Source: JAZGDL01 sp036477795 (GTDB taxonomy: Bacteria > Planctomycetota > Phycisphaerae > UBA1845). Taken from it: 7,662 bases of DNA. Below, in pieces: positions 1 to 4,986 of this stretch. Position numbers and translations under genes: made by a program. The stretch is taken from positions 1 to 7,662 of the forward strand of contig JAZGDL010000430.1 of NCBI GenBank assembly GCA_036477795.1. Direction: 5' to 3'. The notes under the pieces were generated by a model, which made no database searches, was not told the DNA's origin, and saw only the letters and a list, made by a program, of their open reading frames with translations. Each line of letters starts with the position of its first letter. Position 1 is the first letter of the stretch.

Positions 1-60
1 GGCCTTTGTGGGCAATAGACGACCCCTTCAGGGTCGGGGTGGTTTGGGGGTCGATCCTAT

Positions 61-98
61 CCGGTGGCGGCGTCCGCCTGCGGCGGACTTGCCACCGG
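61..98. other. Two-tier GC-rich hairpin inside repeat copy A
   Basis: CCGGTGGC (61-68) pairs with GCCACCGG (91-98). After an internal bulge (69-71 against 89-90), GTCCGCC (72-78) pairs with GGCGGAC (82-88) around a TGC loop. The same structure recurs at 4493-4530, where the outermost pair is lost to a G-to-T change. It should fold stably as RNA or single-stranded DNA. It has no T-tract on either side, so it is not a classical intrinsic terminator, although it could slow polymerase or protect the 3' end of the adjacent mRNA. Confidence 0.75.
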
Positions 99-108
99 CT
101 ACTGTCTG

Positions 109-125
109 GCAGGCTTTCAGCCTGC
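109..125. other. Hairpin containing the stop codon of the IPTL-CTERM gene
   Basis: GCAGGCT (109-115) and AGCCTGC (119-125) pair around TTC. Read on the minus strand, the gene's last codons GCA GGC and its TGA fall within the stem and loop. It is the right-hand end of repeat copy A. The equivalent hairpin in copy B (4541-4557) keeps the stem although its outer pair is swapped from G-C to C-G. A downstream T-tract is lacking, so it is probably not an intrinsic terminator. Confidence 0.7.
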
Positions 126-866
126 AACGCGCGAAAGGCGACGCCGATGGGCCAGGACCAGCGTCGCGGCGGTCAGCAAGAACAACGTCATCGCTACGAG
201 ACCCCATTCGGACACCGTGGGGATAGCCTCTCCTGTGAACACGGTAAGGTTGTCCAGGCCCCAACTCTCGTCGTTGACAGTCTGCAGGCCGGACCCGGAG
301 CATGTTAGCTCAAGCGTCGGGGATGAGTGTGCAAACGTGTATGATAGCCGATAGACCGCGTCCTTAAACTGTGTCTCGGTGTTGCTGTCATACCCAAGTG
401 TATTGTTCTCGGCGGCACCTGTTCTGGCCGCGTGGTCACCACCGGGATAAGAATCCGGGTACGCTTGCCGAAACGTACTGTTCTCCGGTTCCTCGTAATT
501 CGTAAAAGTCGTGTGCTCAAGATTTGTGCTCCCATCGACTGTGATATCCCAAATGTCGGGTCCTGGGTTGTTGTTACCATCCCATGTTTGAATAACGTAG
601 AGGTCTAGCAGGATCGTTATGGTATCGTGAACGGGCAAATCGGTGAGCGTTAACGTTGTTGAATCGTTTTCTGCGAACCGACCGAGAAAACGGTCCGATG
701 AATGCTGGGGCGTGCCCGGTGTAGTATCGGTTGGTCCGCTCGACCATTCCAGCAACGGGTCCAACGCGTCCTCGAAATCGTTTTGGTACAGAACACCCGC
801 TGAGGCGTGCCCGGCGGTATACACAGCAGCCAACAAGAAAGTAAACGTCAGTGCCGCACGTGACAT
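117..866 (-). CDS. Secreted protein with IPTL-CTERM-type sorting tail
   Basis: This 249-residue exported protein has no recognisable enzymatic motif. Residues 1-23 form a signal peptide ending in HASA before GVLYQNDFED. The central ~190 residues are rich in Thr, Asn, Asp and Gly, with alternating beta-strand patterns and the segments DLYVIQTWDG and DESWGLDNLTV. This resembles the beta-sandwich (concanavalin/LamG-like) secreted proteins common in Planctomycetes. The C-terminus carries IPTVSEWG (215-222), then a hydrophobic helix (~223-240) and a basic RRR (241-243). That is the three-part layout of IPTL-CTERM/PEP-CTERM sorting signals, which in known systems are recognised by exosortase-type enzymes and lead to cell-surface delivery. 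The ATG at 866 is supported by a GGAGG 7 nt upstream. The stop codon sits inside a repeat-derived hairpin. The family assignment of the tail is firm; the binding or adhesion role of the middle is inference. Confidence 0.9.
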   Translation of the reverse strand: MSRAALTFTFLLAAVYTAGHASAGVLYQNDFEDALDPLLEWSSGPTDTTPGTPQHSSDRFLGRFAENDSTTLTLTDLPVHDTITILLDLYVIQTWDGNNNPGPDIWDITVDGSTNLEHTTFTNYEEPENSTFRQAYPDSYPGGDHAARTGAAENNTLGYDSNTETQFKDAVYRLSYTFAHSSPTLELTCSGSGLQTVNDESWGLDNLTVFTGEAIPTVSEWGLVAMTLFLLTAATLVLAHRRRLSRVAG

Positions 867-873
867 GCCCTAG

Positions 874-878
874 CCTCC
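874..878 (-). promoter_or_regulatory. Ribosome binding site of the IPTL-CTERM gene
   Basis: GGAGG on the minus strand, 7 nt before the ATG at 866, is a near-consensus Shine-Dalgarno sequence. It fixes the start of the secreted protein at the beginning of its signal peptide. Confidence 0.8.
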
Positions 879-936
879 GAAGCTGAAATATCGTGCTTGG
901 CCCCCGTCCGAACCGAGGGCAGTCGCTCAGCCGGTC

Positions 937-965
937 ATGATACCAAGTACAGCCTCACAAATCAA
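937..965 (-). promoter_or_regulatory. Putative sigma70-type promoter of the IPTL-CTERM gene
   Basis: On the minus strand TTGATT (965-960) is followed after exactly 17 nt by TATCAT (942-937). This gives 4/6 and 5/6 matches to the -35 and -10 consensus with ideal spacing. Transcription would begin near 930 and give a leader of roughly 64 nt before the ATG at 866. If correct, the secreted protein is transcribed independently of the efflux genes upstream. The evidence is pattern matching only. Confidence 0.4.
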
Positions 966-1026
966 CTTTCCATCGGACGTTCCCTGGTCGTAACAGGTCA
1001 CCGGGCTGGCCCCGAACGCAACATAA

Positions 1027-1043
1027 GCCCCAATTCTCGGGGC
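1027..1043 (-). terminator. Weak terminator-like hairpin after the outer-membrane factor gene
   Basis: On the minus strand GCCCC and GGGGC pair around a 7-nt loop and are followed by TTATGTT. This lies ~90 nt beyond the stop of the outer-membrane efflux gene. The stem is only 5 bp and the T-run is interrupted, so a role as intrinsic terminator of the pump genes is possible but poorly supported. Two copies of CGAACGCAAC (1013-1022 and 1060-1069) flank it. Confidence 0.25.
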
Positions 1044-1133
1044 GTAGCTCGGGGCATAACGAACGCAACGGGCTTACAGCGGAAGGTGTTCGTGGCGGGT
1101 CGCGGCGGAGATCGGGAGATCGTTGGAATCCGC

Positions 1134-2651
1134 CTATTCGTTACTTGATGCGGGTGACAAGGTCTGTTCATCGAGTAGTCCCAGGGCGGCGAGGAGGTTG
1201 ACCTGGGATTGGTTGTAGCGGACCACGGCTTCGGCGTGGCGCAAGCGGGCTTGGGTTACGGCGTCCTGGGCTTGCAGGACGTCGAGCGTGGTCATGGTGC
1301 CGGCGCGGAGGTTGGCTTCGGTGAGGCGCAGGGCTTCAGCGGCGGCGGCGACCTGCTGGCCGGATAAGCCAAGAAGCTCGTTGTTGGCTTTGCTGGCCTG
1401 GTTGGCGGTGACCACCTCGGCGTGGACGCGGTCGAGCTTTCGCTGAGCTTGCAAATGCGCTTGCTCCTGGCGGGCGGCGGCGGTCTTCAGGTCTCCAAAG
1501 GCTGAGACGCTCAATCGCCAGCCGACGCGGGCGTCGGCCCGCAGTTGATCGCTGAAGCCGAATGTCTGGTCGTCGTGAGTGGCGACGGTGGCTCCACCGA
1601 CCAGGGTCTCGGTGGGGACGACGTCGTCGGCGTGGCCGGTGATGCCGCCGTACTGGAAGCCGGCCTCGAACTGGGGGCCGAAGGCGCCCCACCAGGTGGC
1701 CCCCTTGTCGGCGGTGATCGCTTCGACGAGCGTTCGTACCCGCTGCAGGTCCGGCCGGAATGCCACGGCGAAGCCCAGCAGCTCCTCGATGTCCAGGTCA
1801 TTACGGACCAAGTAGGTAGGCGGCAACTCCTTGATATTGGGCACCAGTGTGACGGAGGCGTTGAGGTGCAGGGTGAAGGCCAGCGCCACGGAGGCGTCGT
1901 AGAAGCTTCTCATAGCCGTTATCAGGTCCTGCCGTCGCTCAGCCAAGCGGGCTTCGGCGCGCAGCTCATCAGCCGGGACGCCGGTGCCTGTTCGGGTGCG
2001 AAGTTGATTGATGCGCAGTAGCTCTTCGGCTTCGGCCACGCCCTGGCGAGCGGCGGAGACGCGGGCTTGGGCCAGCACCAGGTCGTAAAACTCCACTACC
2101 GATCTGCGAAGCGTTTCGAGCACGACGCTGCGCTCGTTGTCGGCGGAGGCGGCCAGTCGCTTCTTGGCAGCGATGATGTCGTAGACCACGCGGCCGGGGT
2201 TGATGACCCATTGCACCGCCACCGACGGTTGAAAGGTGTTGAAGCCGACGCCGACCAGGTTTCCCTCGGTGGCTCGGACGGTGCCCTCGACGTGTTCAAA
2301 CAGTGCGGTGGGCACGATGACCGGAAAAGCCGCACCGACCGCGCTCTCCAGTCGGCCTTGCGAGGCGATGACGGCTTGACGAGCCTGGCGGATGTCGAAG
2401 TTCTCGGCGGCGGCTACGCGCACGACGGTGGGCAGGTCGACGGCCAGCATCTCGGTGTACATGGGCTTTACGTCGGACGCGTCGAGGGTGAGGGCTTGGG
2501 TGCGATCCAGTGCTCGTGTGGGCTTGAGGTCGGGCCGTTGGGGCGCGGGGGGCACCGGTTGGTGCGAGGCGCACCCGCCAGCCAAAAGCGTCCACAGCGC
2601 CGCGGTTGCGAGAAGAATGCCTTTCGGTCTGGTGTTGGGGTCGTGTCCCAT
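1134..2651 (-). CDS. TolC/NodT-family outer-membrane efflux lipoprotein
   Basis: This is the outer-membrane channel of a tripartite RND pump (505 residues from this start, normal for the OprM/NodT group). Residues 1-27 are a lipoprotein signal: an Arg/Lys n-region, a hydrophobic core and a lipobox LLAGGC with Cys27 as the lipidation site. The rest has the outer-membrane efflux protein pattern of two homologous halves of long Ala/Gln/Arg-rich helices. Examples are VVRVAAAENFDIRQARQAV, EAEELLRINQLRTRTG in the first half, and EALRLTEANLRAGTMTTLDV near the C-terminus. Family knowledge places these helices in the periplasmic tunnel and the intervening strands in the membrane barrel. The frame stays open to 2804, but that extension is arginine-rich and overlaps the adaptor gene. 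The ATG at 2651 has AAGGA 8 nt upstream and begins a proper signal peptide. An ATG at 2693, overlapping the adaptor stop as TAATG, is the main alternative. Confidence 0.93.
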   Translation of the reverse strand: MGHDPNTRPKGILLATAALWTLLAGGCASHQPVPPAPQRPDLKPTRALDRTQALTLDASDVKPMYTEMLAVDLPTVVRVAAAENFDIRQARQAVIASQGRLESAVGAAFPVIVPTALFEHVEGTVRATEGNLVGVGFNTFQPSVAVQWVINPGRVVYDIIAAKKRLAASADNERSVVLETLRRSVVEFYDLVLAQARVSAARQGVAEAEELLRINQLRTRTGTGVPADELRAEARLAERRQDLITAMRSFYDASVALAFTLHLNASVTLVPNIKELPPTYLVRNDLDIEELLGFAVAFRPDLQRVRTLVEAITADKGATWWGAFGPQFEAGFQYGGITGHADDVVPTETLVGGATVATHDDQTFGFSDQLRADARVGWRLSVSAFGDLKTAAARQEQAHLQAQRKLDRVHAEVVTANQASKANNELLGLSGQQVAAAAEALRLTEANLRAGTMTTLDVLQAQDAVTQARLRHAEAVVRYNQSQVNLLAALGLLDEQTLSPASSNE

Positions 2652-2659
2652 GTCTTGCG

Positions 2660-2664
2660 TCCTT
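2660..2664 (-). promoter_or_regulatory. Ribosome binding site deciding the outer-membrane factor start
   Basis: AAGGA on the minus strand, 8 nt upstream of the ATG at 2651. It favours this start over ATG 2693 or the open frame to 2804. A small inverted repeat (CCACGG/CCGTGG, 2667-2686) lies immediately upstream, between the adaptor stop and this site. Confidence 0.65.
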
Positions 2665-2692
2665 TTCCACGGATTGCAAACCGTGGGCTTCA

Positions 2693-4006
2693 TTATTGGG
2701 GATTTGAGAGAAACGGCTCGACGGCGGCGCCGGGTGCAACCGCGCCGCCGGCGGCGGTGATGACCAGTTCTCCGTCGTTCAGGCCGGATAGGATTTCCGC
2801 CCAAATGCCGTCGTCGTAGCCGACCTTTACCGGCTTGGACTTGGCCACTCCGTTCGCAGATACCAGGACAATCGTTTCGGCGCCCTGAGCGCGGATGGCG
2901 TTGGATGGAACCATCATGGTCTGGGCCTTGATTTCCAGTTGCACGGCCACCTGGGCGTACATACCGGGCGTGAATCGGTTGTCCTTGTTGTCGACGTCCA
3001 CCTCGACCCGCATGGTGCGTGTTTTGGGATTGAGGGCGGAGGCGGTGCGCGAGACCTTTGCGGGGAAGGGATGTTCGCCGAGAGCTTTCACGGTGATATT
3101 GACGTCGGTGCCGACGCGCACGTAGCGCGCGTCCGGCTCGGGGATTTCAAGAACGACCCGTATGCGGTCGGTCTTGGCAACGCGTAGCAGAAATGCGGTG
3201 GTGCCTTCGGCGGCGGATCGGACGAATGTTCCGTGGTCCACGCCTCGGACGGTTATGACGCCGTCGAACGGGGCTCTGATCGAGGCGTATCCCATGAGCG
3301 TTTTCAAGCGGTGGACGGCGGCTTGGGCGACGGAGATCTGTGAGCGGGCCACCTGGACGTCGGCTTCTACGGATTGTTTCTCAGCTTCAGCGCCCGCCAC
3401 TTGGGCGTGAGCGATGCGTAGCTGTGCTTGGGAGATGGCCCATGCGCTGCGGGCTTCGTCGAGGGCTTGCTCGGGGATGGCGTTGCCTTCGTGAAGCTCC
3501 TTTGTTCTCTTGAAATTGATGGTGTCCAGTTGGTGCTGTGCTTCGAAACGTTGCACCTCGGCTTTGGCGATCTCGACCATGCGCTGAGCCTGGATGGACT
3601 TGGCCTCCAGGGCCCGGACGTTGGCGTGCTTGGCTTCGAGGATGGCGTTGGTTTGGCGGAGCTCGTCAGCCATCTCCGGTACACTGATCTTGACCAGCAC
3701 GTCGCCTTTCTTGACCCGGTCGCCGATGTCCAGGTTGATGCGCTCGACGTATCCGCTGATCTTGGCGAACAGATCGACCTGCTCATCGGCCATTAGCGTC
3801 GCGGGTATTCTGAGTTCGCGGACCATCGGCCGGCGCGCAGACTTGACGACGTCGACGCGGACCGGCTTGGCCTTGCCGCCGGTGGTCCGGGCACTTTCCT
3901 GGGCCAGCGCTGAATGTGCATCGTACGCCGGATTCAGCAATACCATGCCGATCAACACTGCAGGAAGACACGTTGCTTTCGATCTCAAAGGGTCGATGGT
4001 TTTCAT
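2693..4006 (-). CDS. RND efflux periplasmic adaptor (membrane fusion protein)
   Basis: This is the HlyD/AcrA-type adaptor that bridges the inner-membrane permease and the outer-membrane channel (437 residues from ATG 4006). Residues ~1-35 look like a signal peptide with a likely cleavage site ALA/Q. The lipoyl-like half-motif is at about 78-107 (KISGYVERINLDIGDRVKKG), followed by a long Ala/Gln/Glu-rich coiled-coil hairpin to about 235. The second lipoyl half (YASIRAPFDGVITVRGVDHG) comes next, then a beta-barrel domain and a membrane-proximal domain (RFTPGMYAQVAVQLE, VPSNAI). No lipobox is evident. The frame can start six bases earlier at a TTG (4012), but ATG 4006 has a GAGAG-like site 7 nt upstream. 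The stop is 41 nt from the outer-membrane factor start, so the two genes are probably co-transcribed. The substrate (drug, metal or other) cannot be told from the adaptor. Confidence 0.94.
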   Translation of the reverse strand: MKTIDPLRSKATCLPAVLIGMVLLNPAYDAHSALAQESARTTGGKAKPVRVDVVKSARRPMVRELRIPATLMADEQVDLFAKISGYVERINLDIGDRVKKGDVLVKISVPEMADELRQTNAILEAKHANVRALEAKSIQAQRMVEIAKAEVQRFEAQHQLDTINFKRTKELHEGNAIPEQALDEARSAWAISQAQLRIAHAQVAGAEAEKQSVEADVQVARSQISVAQAAVHRLKTLMGYASIRAPFDGVITVRGVDHGTFVRSAAEGTTAFLLRVAKTDRIRVVLEIPEPDARYVRVGTDVNITVKALGEHPFPAKVSRTASALNPKTRTMRVEVDVDNKDNRFTPGMYAQVAVQLEIKAQTMMVPSNAIRAQGAETIVLVSANGVAKSKPVKVGYDDGIWAEILSGLNDGELVITAAGGAVAPGAAVEPFLSNPQ

Positions 4007-4037
4007 AGGCAAGCTCTCATGCAGGTTCGACGTATCC

Positions 4038-4250
4038 TCAGGCCGACAAAGACAGCAGGTTCAGTTTCAGGATCTGCGAAGCGGGAACCGACGCCACACA
4101 TTTGCGTTCTCCATTTTCGTCAATGAACTCGATTTCAAACATATCCGCATCACGATAGCAGTGGATAACGGCCCCGACATCGCCGATCCGAAGTCCCTCA
4201 TCTGGTCGATCCTCCGTAAGTGCTACCACATCACGTTCGTTGAGCATCAT
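4038..4250 (-). CDS. Small DUF4926-like protein
   Basis: This 70-residue protein has the layout I associate with DUF4926: an N-terminal VVALTEDRPDEGL followed by IGDVGAVIHCY, then FEIEFIDENGERK and a C-terminal VPASQIL. The alternation of short strands and glycine turns suggests a small SH3-like beta barrel. It is cytoplasmic, with no signal or membrane segment. The molecular function of the family is unknown to me; such genes are often found in accessory or toxin-antitoxin-like neighbourhoods, and here it sits just after a broken vapBC pair. It ends 31 nt before the adaptor ATG, so it is probably on the adaptor transcript. No clear Shine-Dalgarno precedes the ATGATG at 4250/4247, so the exact start is uncertain. 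Confidence 0.75.
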   Translation of the reverse strand: MMLNERDVVALTEDRPDEGLRIGDVGAVIHCYRDADMFEIEFIDENGERKCVASVPASQILKLNLLSLSA

Positions 4251-4297
4251 TCACGAGCACCAATCGACGTCATGCGAAAATCGCATGGAAACCGGCC

Positions 4298-4379
4298 TGA
4301 ACGATCGTAACCGTATGCAAGCGCAGCGCCGCCAGCCTGAAAGGCTGAACGATCGTAGCCGTGGGCAAGCGCAGCGCTG
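4298..4379 (+). repeat. Tandem direct repeat, 34-bp units at 48-bp spacing
   Basis: Units 4298-4331 and 4346-4379 both begin TGAACGATCGTA and contain GCAAGCGCAGCGC, with four differences that I count. The 14 bp between them is mostly the hairpin CAGCCT-GAA-AGGCTG (4333-4347). The second unit extends into a 9-bp inverted repeat, CCGTGGGCA (4359-4367) with TGCCCACGG (4378-4386), which the first unit lacks. Confidence 0.85.
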
Positions 4380-4410
4380 CCCACGGATTGCGGAACCCCC
4401 ATGGTCCATT

Positions 4411-4427
4411 CGACCCTGAAAGGGTCG
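4411..4427. other. Hairpin CGACCCT-GAA-AGGGTCG
   Basis: A perfect 7-bp stem closed by a GAA triloop. The same motif in weaker form (GACCC-CTTCA-GGGTC) occurs at 4453-4467 and 21-35. It shares the CCTGAAAGG core with the hairpins at 4333-4347, 4541-4557 and 109-125, which suggests one family of small palindromes. Confidence 0.75.
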
Positions 4428-4441
4428 CATACATGCGCCGG

Positions 4442-4557
4442 GGGGAATAGACGACCCCTTCAGGGTCATGGTGGTTTGGGGGTCGATCCTCTCCGGTGGC
4501 GGCGTCCGCCTGCGGCGGACTTGCCACCGTCTACTGTCTCCCAGGCTTTCAGCCTGG
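4442..4557 (+). repeat. Dispersed palindromic repeat, copy B
   Basis: This is the second copy of the element at 10-125, in the same orientation and without gaps. It keeps the two-tier hairpin (4493-4530) and the terminal hairpin CCAGGCT/AGCCTGG (4541-4557). In the terminal hairpin the outer base pair is C-G where copy A has G-C, so both arms changed together. Its right end abuts codon 38 of the broken vapC. Both copies lie at or in the 3' portion of a minus-strand gene. Confidence 0.9.
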
Positions 4558-4666
4558 ACGGCCGGGCCGCGATACGATGTTGACCAATCATAAACTCGTT
4601 CGTGGTATTCATCGTTAGGGTTCAATAGCCCCAGGTAGAAAAAGGAATCGGCAAATACCGGTCGAC

Positions 4667-4882
4667 TCATCGTTTCGGTCGTCCGTGCAGGTAGTGATCG
4701 TGCTGCGCGGCCAGGTCGCGTGGCAAGTCACCGGGCATGTCCCTGGCGAGCCGGGCGATGCGCTGCCACACGGTGTCACCGGCGTCCTCAACAGTGATCT
4801 GAAGCGGCTGGCCGTTGGGAATCTCCACCGGCTCGTCGGGGACGATCCCTTTGCCGTCCCAATGGCCCTTAAATCGGATCAT
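4667..4882 (-). CDS. VapB-like antitoxin of a PIN toxin pair
   Basis: This 71-residue protein is probably the antitoxin that neutralised the adjacent PIN RNase and repressed their shared promoter. The N-terminal half carries a short beta pattern, FKGHWDGKGIVPDEPVEIPNGQ (split here as residues 4-14 and 15-25), like the AF2212/DUF104-style antitoxins that read GKxIVPDEPVDLPEG. Residues ~38-48 form an amphipathic helix. The C-terminus (DLAAQHDHYLHGRPKR, 56-71) matches the tail often seen in antitoxins encoded before PIN toxins and is likely the toxin-binding part. The ATG at 4882 has GGAG 8 nt upstream. The stop overlaps the vapC start as ATGA. It appears intact although the toxin is broken. The pairing is strongly supported by layout; the family name is less certain. 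Confidence 0.8.
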   Translation of the reverse strand: MIRFKGHWDGKGIVPDEPVEIPNGQPLQITVEDAGDTVWQRIARLARDMPGDLPRDLAAQHDHYLHGRPKR

Positions 4883-4890
4883 CTACATGT

Positions 4891-4894
4891 CTCC
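4891..4894 (-). promoter_or_regulatory. Ribosome binding site of the antitoxin
   Basis: GGAG on the minus strand, 8 nt before the ATG at 4882. An in-frame TAG directly precedes that ATG, so no longer start is possible. The 104 bp up to the permease stop show no promoter I would defend, so the antitoxin could be read from the permease transcript or from its own undetected promoter. Confidence 0.6.
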
Positions 4895-4986
4895 TACCAG
4901 CGATCATTAGCTGCCCATATCGAATGATACCATCAAGGCGTGAGAAGAAAACGTCGTCACCTTCATGACATCCTTGATTTGAGTAA

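Larger units (their letters stand above)
10..125 (+). repeat. Dispersed palindromic repeat, copy A
   Basis: This stretch aligns without gaps to 4442-4557 at a constant offset of 4432. I count 8 mismatches in 116 positions (13, 36, 37, 59, 98, 108, 109, 125). It contains three inverted repeats. One is GACCC/GGGTC at 21-35. The second is a long interrupted stem: CCGGTGGC 61-68 with GCCACCGG 91-98, enclosing GTCCGCC 72-78 with GGCGGAC 82-88. The third is a terminal hairpin, GCAGGCT/AGCCTGC, at 109-125. It lies just past the 3' end of the IPTL-CTERM gene and overlaps its last two codons and stop. There is no transposase or other coding potential, so it looks like a non-autonomous or REP-like interspersed element. 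Its left edge may be cut by the window, because similarity to copy B ends near position 10. Confidence 0.9.
4290..4557 (+). repeat. Composite palindromic repeat block inside vapC
   Basis: This block of about 268 bp has no coding content and consists of adjoining repeat modules. From left to right they are two direct repeats (4298-4331, 4346-4379) with a hairpin between them, an inverted repeat at 4359-4386, a 7-bp-stem hairpin at 4411-4427, and copy B of the dispersed repeat (4442-4557). Several hairpins share a CCTGAAAGG-like core with a GAA or TTC loop. The right edge coincides with the loss of PIN homology in vapC. The left edge is set where the direct repeat becomes unique sequence, and is approximate. 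No transposase, target-site duplication or long terminal inverted repeat is visible. Confidence 0.8.
4270..4670 (-). pseudogene. vapC: vapC-like PIN-domain toxin, disrupted by repeats
   Basis: The first 38 residues are a typical PIN-toxin N-terminus. They include FADSFFYLGLLNPNDEYHER, with Asp8 as the first metal-binding acid, and YRGPAV just before the strand that normally leads to the conserved Glu. Homology stops at codon 38 (4559-4557), exactly where repeat copy B begins. The continuing open frame to 4251 is only translated repeat, rich in Arg and Cys. Beyond the repeats, in a different reading frame, codons at 4299-4273 read QAGFHAIFA followed by TGA. This resembles the usual C-terminus of such toxins (HFxQAGFxxLL), although its first codons overlap repeat sequence. 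Three of the four catalytic acids are therefore missing and the RNase should be dead. Its ATG overlaps the antitoxin stop (ATGA), as in intact vapBC operons. The N-terminal assignment is strong; the C-terminal remnant is tentative. Confidence 0.75.

Noticed and set aside
2652..2804. N-terminal extension of the outer-membrane factor up to 2804
   Set aside because: It is Arg-rich, overlaps the adaptor gene and would bury the lipoprotein signal. ATG 2651 has a good ribosome binding site and a clean lipobox.
2067..2819. Plus-strand 250-codon frame opposite the channel gene
   Set aside because: It is an antisense shadow with no ribosome binding site or recognisable fold; the minus strand carries the clear channel protein.
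3594..4310. Plus-strand 238-codon frame crossing the adaptor, DUF4926 gene and repeats
   Set aside because: It runs across several unrelated minus-strand features and has no domain.
4298..4379. CRISPR-like tandem repeats
   Set aside because: There are only two units, the intervening sequence is itself a hairpin, and no cas gene is present.
4401..4583. Plus-strand frame in repeat copy B that resembles the peptide encoded by copy A (8-226)
   Set aside because: The shared peptide comes only from the shared DNA. The nucleotide differences inside it that I checked change amino acids, and the stretch is full of palindromes, so there is no sign of protein selection.
4251..4670. A 139-residue continuous frame starting as a PIN toxin
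   Set aside because: Only the first 38 residues look like a PIN domain. The rest is translated repeat with Arg/Cys-rich, non-conserved composition, so I treat the gene as broken.
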